Assembly (NCBI GenBank): GCA_026400815.1
Contig: JAPLOI010000045.1
Span: 1-35,890 of the forward strand
Length of the DNA: 35,890 nt
Reading direction: 5' to 3'
Origin: Alphaproteobacteria bacterium
GTDB lineage: Bacteria > Pseudomonadota > Alphaproteobacteria > Acetobacterales > Acetobacteraceae
Below, piece by piece: positions 17,666 through 25,746 of this stretch. The stretch's first letter is position 1, and the number at the start of each line of letters is the position of its first letter. Under the pieces are notes generated by a model, which was not told the origin of the DNA, searched no databases, and saw nothing but the letters and a program-made list of their open reading frames with translations. The translations under genes were made by a program, and so were the position numbers.

Positions 17666-19398
17666 GCCGTTGCTCCCGCGCGCAGGGCGGCGGTGGCGGC
17701 TGCGTCGATGGTGCCGTCGGTGGAGACCGCAACGGCGTAGTCGCGGGCGGCGGAGGCTGGTGAGACGAAGCCGCGCAGCACGTCGCGCGCCACCTGTGCG
17801 GGCGGGCGGGTGCGCGGGTTGCCATGGCCGCCGCCGCCGGGGGATTCCAGGCGCAGGCGCTCACCCTGGCGCAGGCGAACGCCGGTGATCTTGCTGGCCA
17901 TGGGCGGGGAGGCAGGGCCCTCAGGCGTGTCGTAGATGAAACGGTTGAGCGCCGCGGGGCCGCCGCCATCCACGCCGAACGGGGCGTAGCGGCCGCGTTC
18001 GCCCAGCAGGGACACGTCGGCGCCGCCGGGGGCGAGCACCTCCACCTCATACACCGCGCCGACGCCACCGCGGTGGCGGCCGGGGCCGGCGCTGTCTGGC
18101 CGCAGGGCCCATTGGGTGAACATGACGGGGTAGGAGGCTTCCAGGATTTCCGCCGGCGGAATGGTGGCGGTGGAGATAGGGTTGTTGGCGTGATTGAGGC
18201 CATCGGACTCCGGGCTCGCGCCCAGGCCGCCGCCGAAGAAGCAGAACATCACGAAGCGGTCGCCACTGGCGCGATGGCCCGCCACCGAAAGCGCGTTGAT
18301 GGTGCCGAAGGGGGCGGCGGTGGCGCGGGCCGGGTCCGCCTGGGCGATGGCGCCGAAGACCACGCCGATCATGCGCAGGATGGTCTCGGTATAGCCCGCC
18401 ACCGGGCGCGGGGCGCTGACGCCGAGGAAGGTGGTGCCGGAGATGACGAATTCGATCGGCGCCAGGCACCCGGCATTGGCCGGAACTTCGCTGAACACAT
18501 GCTTCAGCGCCACGTAGCAGCAGGCCACCGCGGTGGCGTGGGAGATGTTGACCGGGCCGAGGCAGGGTGGGGAGGTGCGGGAGAAATCCAGCACCATGCG
18601 GTCGCCTGCGATGATCATGTCGAGCGCGATGGTCAGGCGCTCATCCACGATGCCGTCATTGTCCAGGTAGTCCTCGAAGGAATAGGTGCCGTCTGGCAAC
18701 TTGGCGATGTTGGCGCGCATCAGCGCCTCGGCGCGGGCGGAGGCGGCCTGCAGGGCGGCGGCCACCACATCGTCACCGTATTCGTCGATCAGGGCGTGGA
18801 AGCGCCGCTCGCCTAGATCGAGCGCGTTGAGCTGGCCGTTGAGGTCGCCCCAGTTGCTGCGCGGCAGGCGGGAATTGGCGGCCAGGATATCCACTACATC
18901 CTGCTGCAGCACCCCGGCGCGCAGCAGCTTCACCGGCGGGATCAGCACGCCTTCCTGGAAGCTTTCGGTGGCGCGCGGGTTGTAGCCGCCCGGCACGTTG
19001 CCGCCGATATCCAGCCAGTGGCCCACCGAGGCGAGCCAGGCATAGACCCTTCCGCCGCGCATCAGCGGGCGCACCAGGCGGAAATCGTTCAGATGCGTGC
19101 CGCCGGCATAGGGATCGTTGAAGATGAAGGTGTCGCCTTCATCGATGCCATTGGCGCCCACCTTGTCGATCACCGCCTTCACCGCGAAGGCCATGGCGCC
19201 GACGAAGATCGGCAGGCCCTTGGAGCCCTGCACCAGCGTGGCCCCGGTGGTGGCGTGGTACAGGCCGTGGCAGGCGTCCCGCGCCTCCGCGATGATCGGG
19301 TTGAAGGCGGAACGGTAGAGCGTGGCGTCCATCTCGTCGGCGATCTGCTCCAGGCGGCCGGTGAGGATGGCGAAGGTGACGGGATCGAGCGCGCTCAT
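17662..19398 (-). CDS. hyuB: Hydantoinase/oxoprolinase subunit B
   Basis: A 578-residue HyuB protein. Family features: the N-terminal ALDPVTFAILTGRLEQIADE, the metal and substrate region RSAFNPIIAEARDACHGLYH, FNDPYAGGTHLNDFRLVRPL, VGHWLDIGGNVPGG, and the C-terminal glycine-rich ESPGGGGHGNP. It pairs with HyuA, whose start overlaps its stop (ATGA). Its own ATG overlaps the stop of the C-C lyase gene (ATGA). The order B then A is on the same strand as the transporter. Substrate specificity cannot be deduced; the linked importer of the amino-acid/amide class suggests a small polar cyclic amide. Confidence 0.92.
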   Translation of the reverse strand: MSALDPVTFAILTGRLEQIADEMDATLYRSAFNPIIAEARDACHGLYHATTGATLVQGSKGLPIFVGAMAFAVKAVIDKVGANGIDEGDTFIFNDPYAGGTHLNDFRLVRPLMRGGRVYAWLASVGHWLDIGGNVPGGYNPRATESFQEGVLIPPVKLLRAGVLQQDVVDILAANSRLPRSNWGDLNGQLNALDLGERRFHALIDEYGDDVVAAALQAASARAEALMRANIAKLPDGTYSFEDYLDNDGIVDERLTIALDMIIAGDRMVLDFSRTSPPCLGPVNISHATAVACCYVALKHVFSEVPANAGCLAPIEFVISGTTFLGVSAPRPVAGYTETILRMIGVVFGAIAQADPARATAAPFGTINALSVAGHRASGDRFVMFCFFGGGLGASPESDGLNHANNPISTATIPPAEILEASYPVMFTQWALRPDSAGPGRHRGGVGAVYEVEVLAPGGADVSLLGERGRYAPFGVDGGGPAALNRFIYDTPEGPASPPMASKITGVRLRQGERLRLESPGGGGHGNPRTRPPAQVARDVLRGFVSPASAARDYAVAVSTDGTIDAAATAALRAGATA

Positions 19399-20270
19399 TC
19401 GCTGCCCTCGTAGGATTTGCCGAGGGCGAGCATCTCGGGCGTACCGATCACCTCGTTCAGCGCATCGAAATCGAACATGCGGTTGCGGAAGGCGGCGGTG
19501 GAGCCATCCTGCACCAGGGTGGCGTAGAAATCCCGTGCGGCATGGGCGATGGCCCGGGCGATGCCGCCGGGGAAGATCACCAGGGCGTATCCGAGGGCCT
19601 CCAACTCCGGGGCGGAGAACACCGGCGTCTTGCCGCCCTCCACCATGTTGGCCATCAGCGGCAGCTTGCCGCCGAGGGCCGTGGCGACGGCCGAAAGTTG
19701 ATCGCGCGAGCCCGGCGCCTCCACGAACAGGACATCTGCACCAGCCTCGGCGTAGAGGTTGGCACGATCGAGCGCGGCGGCGAGGCCTTCCACCGCGATG
19801 GCATCGGTGCGGGCGATGATGAGGGTATCCTGGCTGGCGCGCGCATCGGTGGCGGCACGGATCTTGCCGGCCATCTCCGCTGCCGGGATCAGGCGCTTTT
19901 CCGACAAGTGGCCGCAGCGCTTGGGGTAGGACTGGTCTTCCACCTGCAGCGCGCCGGCGCCGGCGCGTTCGAACAGCCGCACGGTACGCTGCATGTTGAG
20001 CGCGTTGCCGTGGCCGTTATCGGCATCCACCACCAGCGGCAGCGCCACGCGATCGTGGATCAGCGCGATGGTCTCGGCCATCTCGGTCATCGAAACCAGG
20101 CCGATATCGGGCCGGCCCAGGCGGGTGTAGGCCACCGCGGCACCGGAGACATACAGCGCCTCCGCCCCAGCACCCTCGGCCAGGCGCGCGGTGAGCGGAT
20201 CATACACGCCCGGGGCCAGCAGGATCGGCCGGCGGTGCAGCCGTGCCTTCAGCGTCTCGTTCTCTTGCAT
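19395..20270 (-). CDS. Isocitrate lyase/PEP mutase-family C-C lyase
   Basis: A 291-residue TIM-barrel protein, the size of methylisocitrate lyase (PrpB) and 2,3-dimethylmalate lyase. Mg-binding acids are visible in LVVDADNGHGNALN (Asp82, Asp84). The mobile catalytic loop is YPKRCGHL with Cys119, a mark of true lyases; the oxaloacetate decarboxylase branch lacks it. The reaction expected is retro-Claisen cleavage of a 2-hydroxy-dicarboxylate to pyruvate or glyoxylate plus a carboxylic acid. It begins 11 bases after livF stops and overlaps hyuB (ATGA). Beside a LeuCD-type hydratase it forms a hydratase-lyase pair like dimethylmaleate hydratase/dimethylmalate lyase. PrpB activity is an alternative, but no prpC or prpD is near. 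Confidence 0.9.
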   Translation of the reverse strand: MQENETLKARLHRRPILLAPGVYDPLTARLAEGAGAEALYVSGAAVAYTRLGRPDIGLVSMTEMAETIALIHDRVALPLVVDADNGHGNALNMQRTVRLFERAGAGALQVEDQSYPKRCGHLSEKRLIPAAEMAGKIRAATDARASQDTLIIARTDAIAVEGLAAALDRANLYAEAGADVLFVEAPGSRDQLSAVATALGGKLPLMANMVEGGKTPVFSAPELEALGYALVIFPGGIARAIAHAARDFYATLVQDGSTAAFRNRMFDFDALNEVIGTPEMLALGKSYEGSE

Positions 20271-20281
20271 GGCCACGCCAC

Positions 20282-20998
20282 TCACAATCCCAGGTAGGTC
20301 GTCATCAAGGTCGGGTCGCGCCGCAGCGCCTCGGCGGGGCCGCTCATTGCCACCGCGCCGTTCTCCAGCACATAGGCACGGCCGGCGAGATCCAGCGACT
20401 GCACCACGTTCTGCTCCACCAGCATCACGGCCAGGCCCTCCGCGGCGATGCGGGCGATGAGGGTGAACATCTCCTCCACCAGCAAGGGGGAGAGGCCGAG
20501 CGACGGCTCGTCCATGATCAGCAGGCGGGGCTCCGCCATCAGGCCGCGGCCGATTGCCAGCATCTGCTGCTCCCCGCCGGAGAGGGTGCCGGCGAACTGG
20601 CGCTTGCGTTCGGCCAGGCGCGGAAAGATGGCGAACACACGGGCCAGGTTGGCGGCGCGGCGAGCCCGGGCGCGGCGATAGCTGCCCAGCTCCAGGTTCT
20701 CCTGCACGCTCATGTTGGGGAAGATGCGCCGGCCTTCCGGCACATGGATCAGGCCGGCAGCGACGATATCGGCGGCGTCGCGCCCCACAAGCTCGGTGCC
20801 CTCGAAGCGGATGGAGCCGGCGCCGGGGCGGATCAGGCCGGAGAGGCAACGGTTGAGCGTGGTCTTGCCGACGCCGTTGGCGCCAAGAACCGCCACCACC
20901 TCGCCGGCGGCGACATCCAGCGAGACGCCGCGCAGCACCGGCACGCCGCCATAGCCGGCCACGAGATCCCTTACCTCAAGCATGGGCACCTCAAGCAT
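20282..20998 (-). CDS. livF: Branched-chain amino acid-type ABC transporter ATPase LivF
   Basis: A 238-residue ABC ATPase of the LivF class. Walker A is GANGVGKTT, the signature LSGGEQQMLAIGRG, and Walker B LLIMDEPSLGLSP; HVPEGRRIFPNMSVQENL is typical of LivF. It powers the importer with LivG. The start is ambiguous because the beginning is duplicated (MLEVPMLEV): ATG at 20998 has GGAGG 5 bases upstream and overlaps the livG stop, while ATG at 20983 has its own GAGG. I chose 20998. A TTG at 21013 is also in frame. Confidence 0.92.
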   Translation of the reverse strand: MLEVPMLEVRDLVAGYGGVPVLRGVSLDVAAGEVVAVLGANGVGKTTLNRCLSGLIRPGAGSIRFEGTELVGRDAADIVAAGLIHVPEGRRIFPNMSVQENLELGSYRRARARRAANLARVFAIFPRLAERKRQFAGTLSGGEQQMLAIGRGLMAEPRLLIMDEPSLGLSPLLVEEMFTLIARIAAEGLAVMLVEQNVVQSLDLAGRAYVLENGAVAMSGPAEALRRDPTLMTTYLGL

Positions 20999-21740
20999 CG
21001 GCCCCTCCGGCAAGGCGGCGCGCGGCGCCGTGGCCGAGATAGGCTTCCACCACCTTCGGATCGCGCGCGATCTCGGCGGGCGTGCCGTGGGCGATCATGC
21101 GGCCCTGGGCGATGACGTGCACGGTGTCGCACAGGCTCATCACCGCCTGCATCACGTGCTCCACCATCAGGATGGTGACGCCGTCGTCGCGGATGCGGCG
21201 CACCACCGGCAGCATGTCGCGGATCTCCGACGGGTTCAGGCCGGCGAGCACCTCGTCCAGCAACAGAAGGCGCGGTTCCGTGGCCAGGGCGCGGGCCATT
21301 TCCAGCCGCTTGCGGCCCGCCACGGTCAGCGCGCCGGCCGGGCGATCGAGCAGCGGGCCGAGGCCCACCGCCTCCCCCACCGCAGTGGCGCGGGCCATGG
21401 CCTCGCCGCGGCTGGGGTGGCGCAGGAAGGCGCCGACGGCGATGTTCTCGCGCACGGAAAGGCCGGCGAAGGGTTGCACGATCTGGAAGGTGCGCGCGAT
21501 GCCGCGCAGGGCGCGCGTGTGGGCGGGCAGGGCGGTGACGTCCTCGCCGGCGAACGCAACGCTGCCGGCATTGGCGGTCTGGAATCCGGCGATCACGGTG
21601 AAGAGCGTGGTCTTGCCGGCGCCGTTCGGGCCGATCAGGCCGGTGATGGTGCCCGGCGCCACATCCAGCGCAGCGTCGTCCACGGCCACCAGGCCACCGA
21701 AGCGCATGGTCACGCCGCGCACCTGCAGCAGCGCGCTCAT
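20991..21740 (-). CDS. livG: Branched-chain amino acid-type ABC transporter ATPase LivG
   Basis: A 249-residue ABC ATPase of the LivG class: Walker A GPNGAGKTT, Q-loop region RTFQIVQPFAGLSVRENIAV, and Walker B LLLLDEVLAGLNPSE. The C-loop reads LTVAGRKRLEMARAL instead of the usual LSxGQ, and the Walker B ends DEV instead of DEP. I believe this variant occurs in a LivG subgroup, so the protein is probably active. The ATG at 21740 overlaps the livM stop (ATGA), and its end overlaps the livF start. The C-terminal AYLGHG is the usual LivG ending. Confidence 0.93.
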   Translation of the reverse strand: MSALLQVRGVTMRFGGLVAVDDAALDVAPGTITGLIGPNGAGKTTLFTVIAGFQTANAGSVAFAGEDVTALPAHTRALRGIARTFQIVQPFAGLSVRENIAVGAFLRHPSRGEAMARATAVGEAVGLGPLLDRPAGALTVAGRKRLEMARALATEPRLLLLDEVLAGLNPSEIRDMLPVVRRIRDDGVTILMVEHVMQAVMSLCDTVHVIAQGRMIAHGTPAEIARDPKVVEAYLGHGAARRLAGGADA

Positions 21741-22711
21741 ACCGGCCGCCGCAGCAGGCGGCGCACATTCGCGCCCAGGCCCAGCAGGCCGCGCGGCGCG
21801 AAGGCAACGCAGAGGATCAGCAGCACGCCGAACACCACGAGGTCCACGCCCGGCACCGCGCCGCCGAGTGCGTGGCCCAGGGCGATCTTGGTGGCCTCGC
21901 CCAGACCGAGCAGCACCAGCGCGCCCACCAGCGGGCCGAACACCGTGCCGAGCCCGCCGATGATCGGGGCCAGCAGCGCCTCCACCGAGATCCAGGAGCC
22001 ATAGGCGATGCCGGCATCGAGATAGAGAAACTTCTGCGCGTAGAGCCCGCCGGCCAGGGCGGTGATGCCGCTGGAGAGCGTGATGGCGCGCAGCTTCACC
22101 GCCAGGCTGTCCACGCCCAGCGCGCGCGCGGCCTCCTCGTTCTCGCGCACCGCCACCAGCCAGGCGCCGAAGCGGGCGCGCGCCATGGCCTGGGTGAGCA
22201 CCAGCCCGGCGGCTACGCAGGCGAGCACCAGCCAGTAGAAGGTGGCGCGGTCGGCAAACTGCATGTTTGCGGCCTCGATGCGCAGCGGCACCAGCACGCC
22301 GGCCGCACCCCCGGTAAAGCCCCAGGCATTGGCCAGGATGCGGAACACCTCGGCAAAGGCCAGTGTTACGAGCGCGAAATAGGACCCGCGCAGCCGGGCG
22401 CGGAAGCTCAACGCGCCGATTGCCGCACCCACCGCGGCGCCCATCAGCGTGGCCAGCGGCAGCGCCAGCCAGGGGTTGATCCCGAAGCGCACCTGCAGCA
22501 GCGCCATGCCATAGGCGCCGGTGCCGAAGAACGCGGCATGCCCGAAGGAGAACTGCCCGCCATAGCCGCCCAGGATGTTCCACCCCTGCGCCGCCAGCGC
22601 CACGATCAGCGCGAAGCTGAGGAAGTTGAGCGTGGTGTTGGAGGAGGTGCCGAGCGGCAGCACCGCCAGCACGGCGACCGCAATGGCGATGGGGAGATAG
22701 CTGCTTCTCAT
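21737..22711 (-). CDS. livM: Branched-chain amino acid-type ABC transporter permease LivM
   Basis: A 324-residue inner-membrane permease with many hydrophobic helices. LivM marks are present: GGYGGQFSFGHAAFFGTGAY near the N-terminus, the cytoplasmic coupling segment RARFGAWLVAVRENEEAARA followed by LGVDSLAVKL, and GGLGTVFGPLVGA in the last third. It pairs with LivH to form the channel. Start and stop both overlap neighbours (ATGA with livH upstream and livG downstream), so stoichiometric translation is likely. Confidence 0.94.
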   Translation of the reverse strand: MRSSYLPIAIAVAVLAVLPLGTSSNTTLNFLSFALIVALAAQGWNILGGYGGQFSFGHAAFFGTGAYGMALLQVRFGINPWLALPLATLMGAAVGAAIGALSFRARLRGSYFALVTLAFAEVFRILANAWGFTGGAAGVLVPLRIEAANMQFADRATFYWLVLACVAAGLVLTQAMARARFGAWLVAVRENEEAARALGVDSLAVKLRAITLSSGITALAGGLYAQKFLYLDAGIAYGSWISVEALLAPIIGGLGTVFGPLVGALVLLGLGEATKIALGHALGGAVPGVDLVVFGVLLILCVAFAPRGLLGLGANVRRLLRRPV

Positions 22712-23580
22712 GCGCGGGCCCCGAACAGGCCGGTGGGCCGGGCCAGCAGCACCAGGATGAAGATCAGGAAGATGCCGATCTGGCCGAGGCTTTCGCCGAG
22801 ATACAGGCCGGAAAGGCTCTCCACCACGCCCACGAACAGCCCCCCGATCAACGCGCCAGGGATGGAGCCCATGCCGCCGAGCACCACGATGGTGAAGGCC
22901 ACGAGCACGAAGGCGTTGCCGATGCGGGGGTTGACCAGGAAGGTGGGCATCAGCAGGCAGGCCGCCACGGCCAGGCACGCGGCGCCAAGGCCGAAGGTGA
23001 CGGCGTAGATGTGCTCCACCCGCACGCCCACCAGCGCCGCGCCGGTCTTCTCCTTCGCCACCGCGCGGATGGCCCGCCCGGTATCGGTGCGGGCCAGCAG
23101 CAGCCACAGCAGGGCTGCCACCACGAAGCTGCCGGCGAAGGCCACGAGCTTCGGCGTGGAGAGGAACAGGTTGCCGACTTCCACCACGGAGAAGCCGTAG
23201 GGCACGTCGATGGAGCGGGTGTCGGACCGGAAGCCGGCGAGCAGGGCGTTCTCCATGATGATGGAAAGCCCCAGCGTGACGAGCAGGATGTTGGAATCGT
23301 CGCCATGGCTGGCCGGGCCGATCACCCAGCGCTGCACCATGTAGCCCAGCGCGAAGAAGATCGCGGCGAGCCCCGGCAGGGCCAGGTAGGGATCGACCCC
23401 CAGCGCGGCGTGGGCCACGTACACGGCATACATTGCCGCCGTCAGCGTGGCGCCATGGGCGAAGTTGATGATGTGCAGCACGCCGTACACCAGCGTCAGC
23501 CCCAGCGCGACGAGGGCGTACACGGCGCCCATCATCAGGCCGTTGGCCATCGCCGAGAGGAAGATGTCGAGTGGCAGCAT
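22708..23580 (-). CDS. livH: Branched-chain amino acid-type ABC transporter permease LivH
   Basis: A 290-residue permease of the LivH class. Marks: ALGLTLVYGVLHIINFAHGA in the first third, TDTGRAIRAVAKEKTGAALV as the coupling helix, and VVLGGMGSIPGALIGGLFVG near the end. It follows the binding-protein gene after 40 bases that contain a strong hairpin; the Shine-Dalgarno-like GGGG of livH is part of the hairpin's 3' arm, so its translation may be lowered relative to the binding protein. The stop overlaps the livM start (ATGA). Confidence 0.94.
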   Translation of the reverse strand: MLPLDIFLSAMANGLMMGAVYALVALGLTLVYGVLHIINFAHGATLTAAMYAVYVAHAALGVDPYLALPGLAAIFFALGYMVQRWVIGPASHGDDSNILLVTLGLSIIMENALLAGFRSDTRSIDVPYGFSVVEVGNLFLSTPKLVAFAGSFVVAALLWLLLARTDTGRAIRAVAKEKTGAALVGVRVEHIYAVTFGLGAACLAVAACLLMPTFLVNPRIGNAFVLVAFTIVVLGGMGSIPGALIGGLFVGVVESLSGLYLGESLGQIGIFLIFILVLLARPTGLFGARA

Positions 23581-23587
23581 GATGCTT

Positions 23588-23612
23588 GCCCCGGGCCAGG
23601 GTGGCCCGGGGC
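23588..23612 (-). terminator. Perfect 11-bp hairpin between livK-type gene and livH
   Basis: GCCCCGGGCCA and TGGCCCGGGGC are perfect complements around a 3-base loop. No T-run follows in the direction of transcription, so full termination is unlikely. Such hairpins after a binding-protein gene usually protect the upstream mRNA from 3' decay and raise the ratio of binding protein to permease. The 3' arm contains the only GGGG-type ribosome site of livH. Confidence 0.65.
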
Positions 23613-23620
23613 GGATCCGA

Positions 23621-24826
23621 TCAGGTGGCCGGGAAGACGGGCTTGGCGTCGGCGAAGGCGTCGGGGAAGATCACCTTGATGTCGCCGCCCTGCACCTGGG
23701 TGTTCACCGGGGCTGCGCCCATGTTCTGGCCCTTCTCGAACCTGGTTGGCCCATACGGCATGATGTGCCCGGCGAAGCTGGAGCTGGCCAGCGCGGCGGT
23801 GATCTTGTCGCGGTCGGTGGAACCGGCGCGCTCGATCGCATCGGCGAGCAAGGCGACGCAGGAGTAGTTGAGCGGGGTGTTGTAGAGCCAGAAGCGCCCA
23901 CCGGCCTCGGCCTTGGCGCGCACCGCGGCGGTCTTGGGCTTGCGCGGGTCGGCCCAGTGGTTGCAGTCCATCACCAAATTGGCCGCATCCGCGAATTCCT
24001 TCACGAAGCGGAAGTTGGAGGCGGCGCCGTTCAGGATGGCATACACGCCCTTTGGCCGGATGCGCTGCTGCTGCATGGTGCGGGCGAGCAATACGAATTC
24101 GGAATAGTAGCTGGAGGGGATCACCAGGTCTGGGTTCAGCGCGCGGATGCGCAGCGCCACGTTGGACATGTCACGCGAGGGCGTGGGGTGCGCGATGGTT
24201 TCCAGCACCTGGAAGCCGCGCGGCGGCAGCTGGTCGTTCAGCAGCTTGGCCATGCCGGAGCCGAACAGCCCATCTTCATGCACGATCACCACGGTTTTCG
24301 CCGGCTTGCCCGCCGCGTCGTTCAGCTTCACCAGGTTTTCCAGCGCGGTGGAGGTGACGATGCCGAAGCCCGGCCCGAAGCGGAAGGTGTTGGCAAGGCC
24401 ACGCCCCACGATCGCGTCGGAAACGCCGACGTCGCAGATATACGGAATGTCGTAGCGCGACGCGGCCTGCGAGGCGGCGAGCACGATGGGCGAGGCGAAG
24501 CCGCCGACGATGGCGGCCACCTTTTCGCCCTGCATGCGCTCCACTTCCTGCGTGCCGCCCTCTGGCGTGGAGCGGGCGTCGCCGAACACCATCTCCAGCT
24601 TGGCGCCGCCGAGGGACTTGATGCCGCCGGCCGCGTTGATCTCATCCAGCGCGATCTGCGCGCCGAGGCGGCCATATTCGCCATCCTGGGCCAGCGCGCC
24701 GGTGACGGGCTGCAGGATGCCGATCTTCACGGCGGCGGGCTGGGCGCGCAGGATCGCGGGCATGGCGAGCACGCCACCCGCGGCGGCAGCGCCGCCCAGG
24801 AGGGTGCGGCGGGTCGACTGGCTCAT
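23621..24826 (-). CDS. ABC transporter substrate-binding protein, branched-chain amino acid/amide type
   Basis: A 401-residue periplasmic binding protein of the LivK/AmiC class (type I fold). The signal peptide is Tat-like (STRRTLLGGAAAAGGVLAMP, cut after LRA). The mature part begins with VKIGILQPVTGALAQDGEYG and has IALDEINAAGGI, typical of this class, then VGGFASPIVLAASQAASRYD (ligand pocket region). The start at 24826 has AAGGAGA 5 bases upstream and overlaps the stop of the GntR gene (ATGA). It should define what the operon imports; this class binds amino acids, short amides, urea and aromatic acids. Placement next to HyuAB supports an amide-like or small carboxylate solute. Confidence 0.93.
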   Translation of the reverse strand: MSQSTRRTLLGGAAAAGGVLAMPAILRAQPAAVKIGILQPVTGALAQDGEYGRLGAQIALDEINAAGGIKSLGGAKLEMVFGDARSTPEGGTQEVERMQGEKVAAIVGGFASPIVLAASQAASRYDIPYICDVGVSDAIVGRGLANTFRFGPGFGIVTSTALENLVKLNDAAGKPAKTVVIVHEDGLFGSGMAKLLNDQLPPRGFQVLETIAHPTPSRDMSNVALRIRALNPDLVIPSSYYSEFVLLARTMQQQRIRPKGVYAILNGAASNFRFVKEFADAANLVMDCNHWADPRKPKTAAVRAKAEAGGRFWLYNTPLNYSCVALLADAIERAGSTDRDKITAALASSSFAGHIMPYGPTRFEKGQNMGAAPVNTQVQGGDIKVIFPDAFADAKPVFPAT

Positions 24827-25644
24827 GGCTGTCTCCTTCGGGGTTTGGCCGGTGCGCCGGCCGCTTTCGGGGGTGGGATGGGCGCGGGCGAGCTCGGCTC
24901 CCACCGGCGGGCACTGCCACCGCCGGTGCGGGTGAGTTCCATGTGGAAGGCGTGCTTGTCGGGCCGGTACAGCGCGGCCAGGTGCTCGATGCCGCGGCCT
25001 TCCGCATCCAGCACCACGCGGGTCATGGACAGCAGGGCGGAGCCCACCTCCACGCCCAGCGCCTCGGCTGCCTCTGGCCCGGCCAGCGTGGCGCTGATGG
25101 TCTGGTCGGCCTTGTCCGCCGCCACGCCGGATTGCTCCAGCAGGGCCAGCAGCGGCCTTGTGGCCAGATCGGCCTCCGAATAGGTGACGCCGATGCGCTC
25201 CGGCACGTGTGTTGAGAGAAACGAGAACGGAACATCGTCCAGATAGCGCACGCGCAGCGAATGCTGCGTGCGTTCGCCCGGCGCCAGGCGCAGCGCGCGG
25301 GCCACCGGCGCGGGCGGCACGCCGTAGGAGAAGGCGAGCAGCCGCACCCGCGTATCGCGCCCCATCTGCACCAGATGCGCCAGAACGTTGGACAGGTCGG
25401 CCACCATCGGCGCCTGGGCGGCCACGGGAGCCACGAAAGTGCCGGCGCCGGCGGCGCGGGTGATCAACCCTTCCTGCGCCAGGCCATCCAGCGCCCGGCG
25501 TACCGTTACGCGCGAAAGCCCATACTGCGCGGCCAAAGCCGGTTCGCTCGGCAGCCTCTGGTCCGGCGCCACCGCCCCGCTGGTGATCCGTTCCTTCAGC
25601 AGCAGATACAGCAGATGGGTCTTGGAGGTTTCCGCCGCGTGCAA
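24823..25644 (-). CDS. GntR-family transcriptional regulator, HutC/UTRA type
   Basis: A 273-residue regulator. The N-terminal winged helix is clear (LLYLLLKERITSGAVAPDQR, LPSEPALAAQYGLSRVTVRR, ALDGLAQEGLITRAAGAGTF), followed by a UTRA ligand domain (LRVRYLDDVPFSFLSTHVPE, GVEVGSALLSMTRVVLD). The tail is Pro/Arg-rich and probably disordered. I chose TTG at 25644, which has GGAAGG just upstream. The only in-frame ATG (25734) leaves 12 bases to the divergent gene and lies upstream of the predicted promoter. Its stop overlaps the binding-protein start, so regulator and operon are transcribed together and probably autoregulated through the CTGTAT sites. The effector is probably the imported substrate or an intermediate. 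Confidence 0.9.
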   Translation of the reverse strand: MHAAETSKTHLLYLLLKERITSGAVAPDQRLPSEPALAAQYGLSRVTVRRALDGLAQEGLITRAAGAGTFVAPVAAQAPMVADLSNVLAHLVQMGRDTRVRLLAFSYGVPPAPVARALRLAPGERTQHSLRVRYLDDVPFSFLSTHVPERIGVTYSEADLATRPLLALLEQSGVAADKADQTISATLAGPEAAEALGVEVGSALLSMTRVVLDAEGRGIEHLAALYRPDKHAFHMELTRTGGGSARRWEPSSPAPIPPPKAAGAPAKPRRRQP

Positions 25645-25694
25645 AGGCGCCTTCCCGGATTCGGTCCGGGGCGCGATTGCCCCACCCGACGATG

Positions 25695-25738
25695 CTGTAT
25701 TAAATGTATGCAGAATTCCGATCGTCAAGAACATACAG
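25695..25738. promoter_or_regulatory. Shared divergent promoter with candidate GntR operators
   Basis: CTGTAT at 25695 faces ATGCAG at 25708 (CTGyAT-N7-ATrCAG), and ATACAG at 25733 is a third half-site in inverted orientation. On the minus strand TTGACG (25728-25723) with a 17-18 base spacer leads to ATTTAA/TTTAAT. On the plus strand TTGCCC (25677) with 17 bases leads to TTAAAT (25700). The half-sites overlap both -10 regions, as expected for a repressor controlling the operon and the divergent FAD gene together. Promoter calls are by eye. Confidence 0.5.
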
Positions 25739-25746
25739 GTGGGCCC

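Noticed and set aside
15602-17740. 712-codon plus-strand open frame opposite hyuA
   Set aside because: Same reason: GC-driven antisense frame opposite a protein with clear ATPase motifs.
25645-25734. N-terminal extension of the GntR regulator from ATG 25734
   Set aside because: It would leave 12 bases to the divergent start, has no ribosome site, and lies upstream of the predicted promoter.
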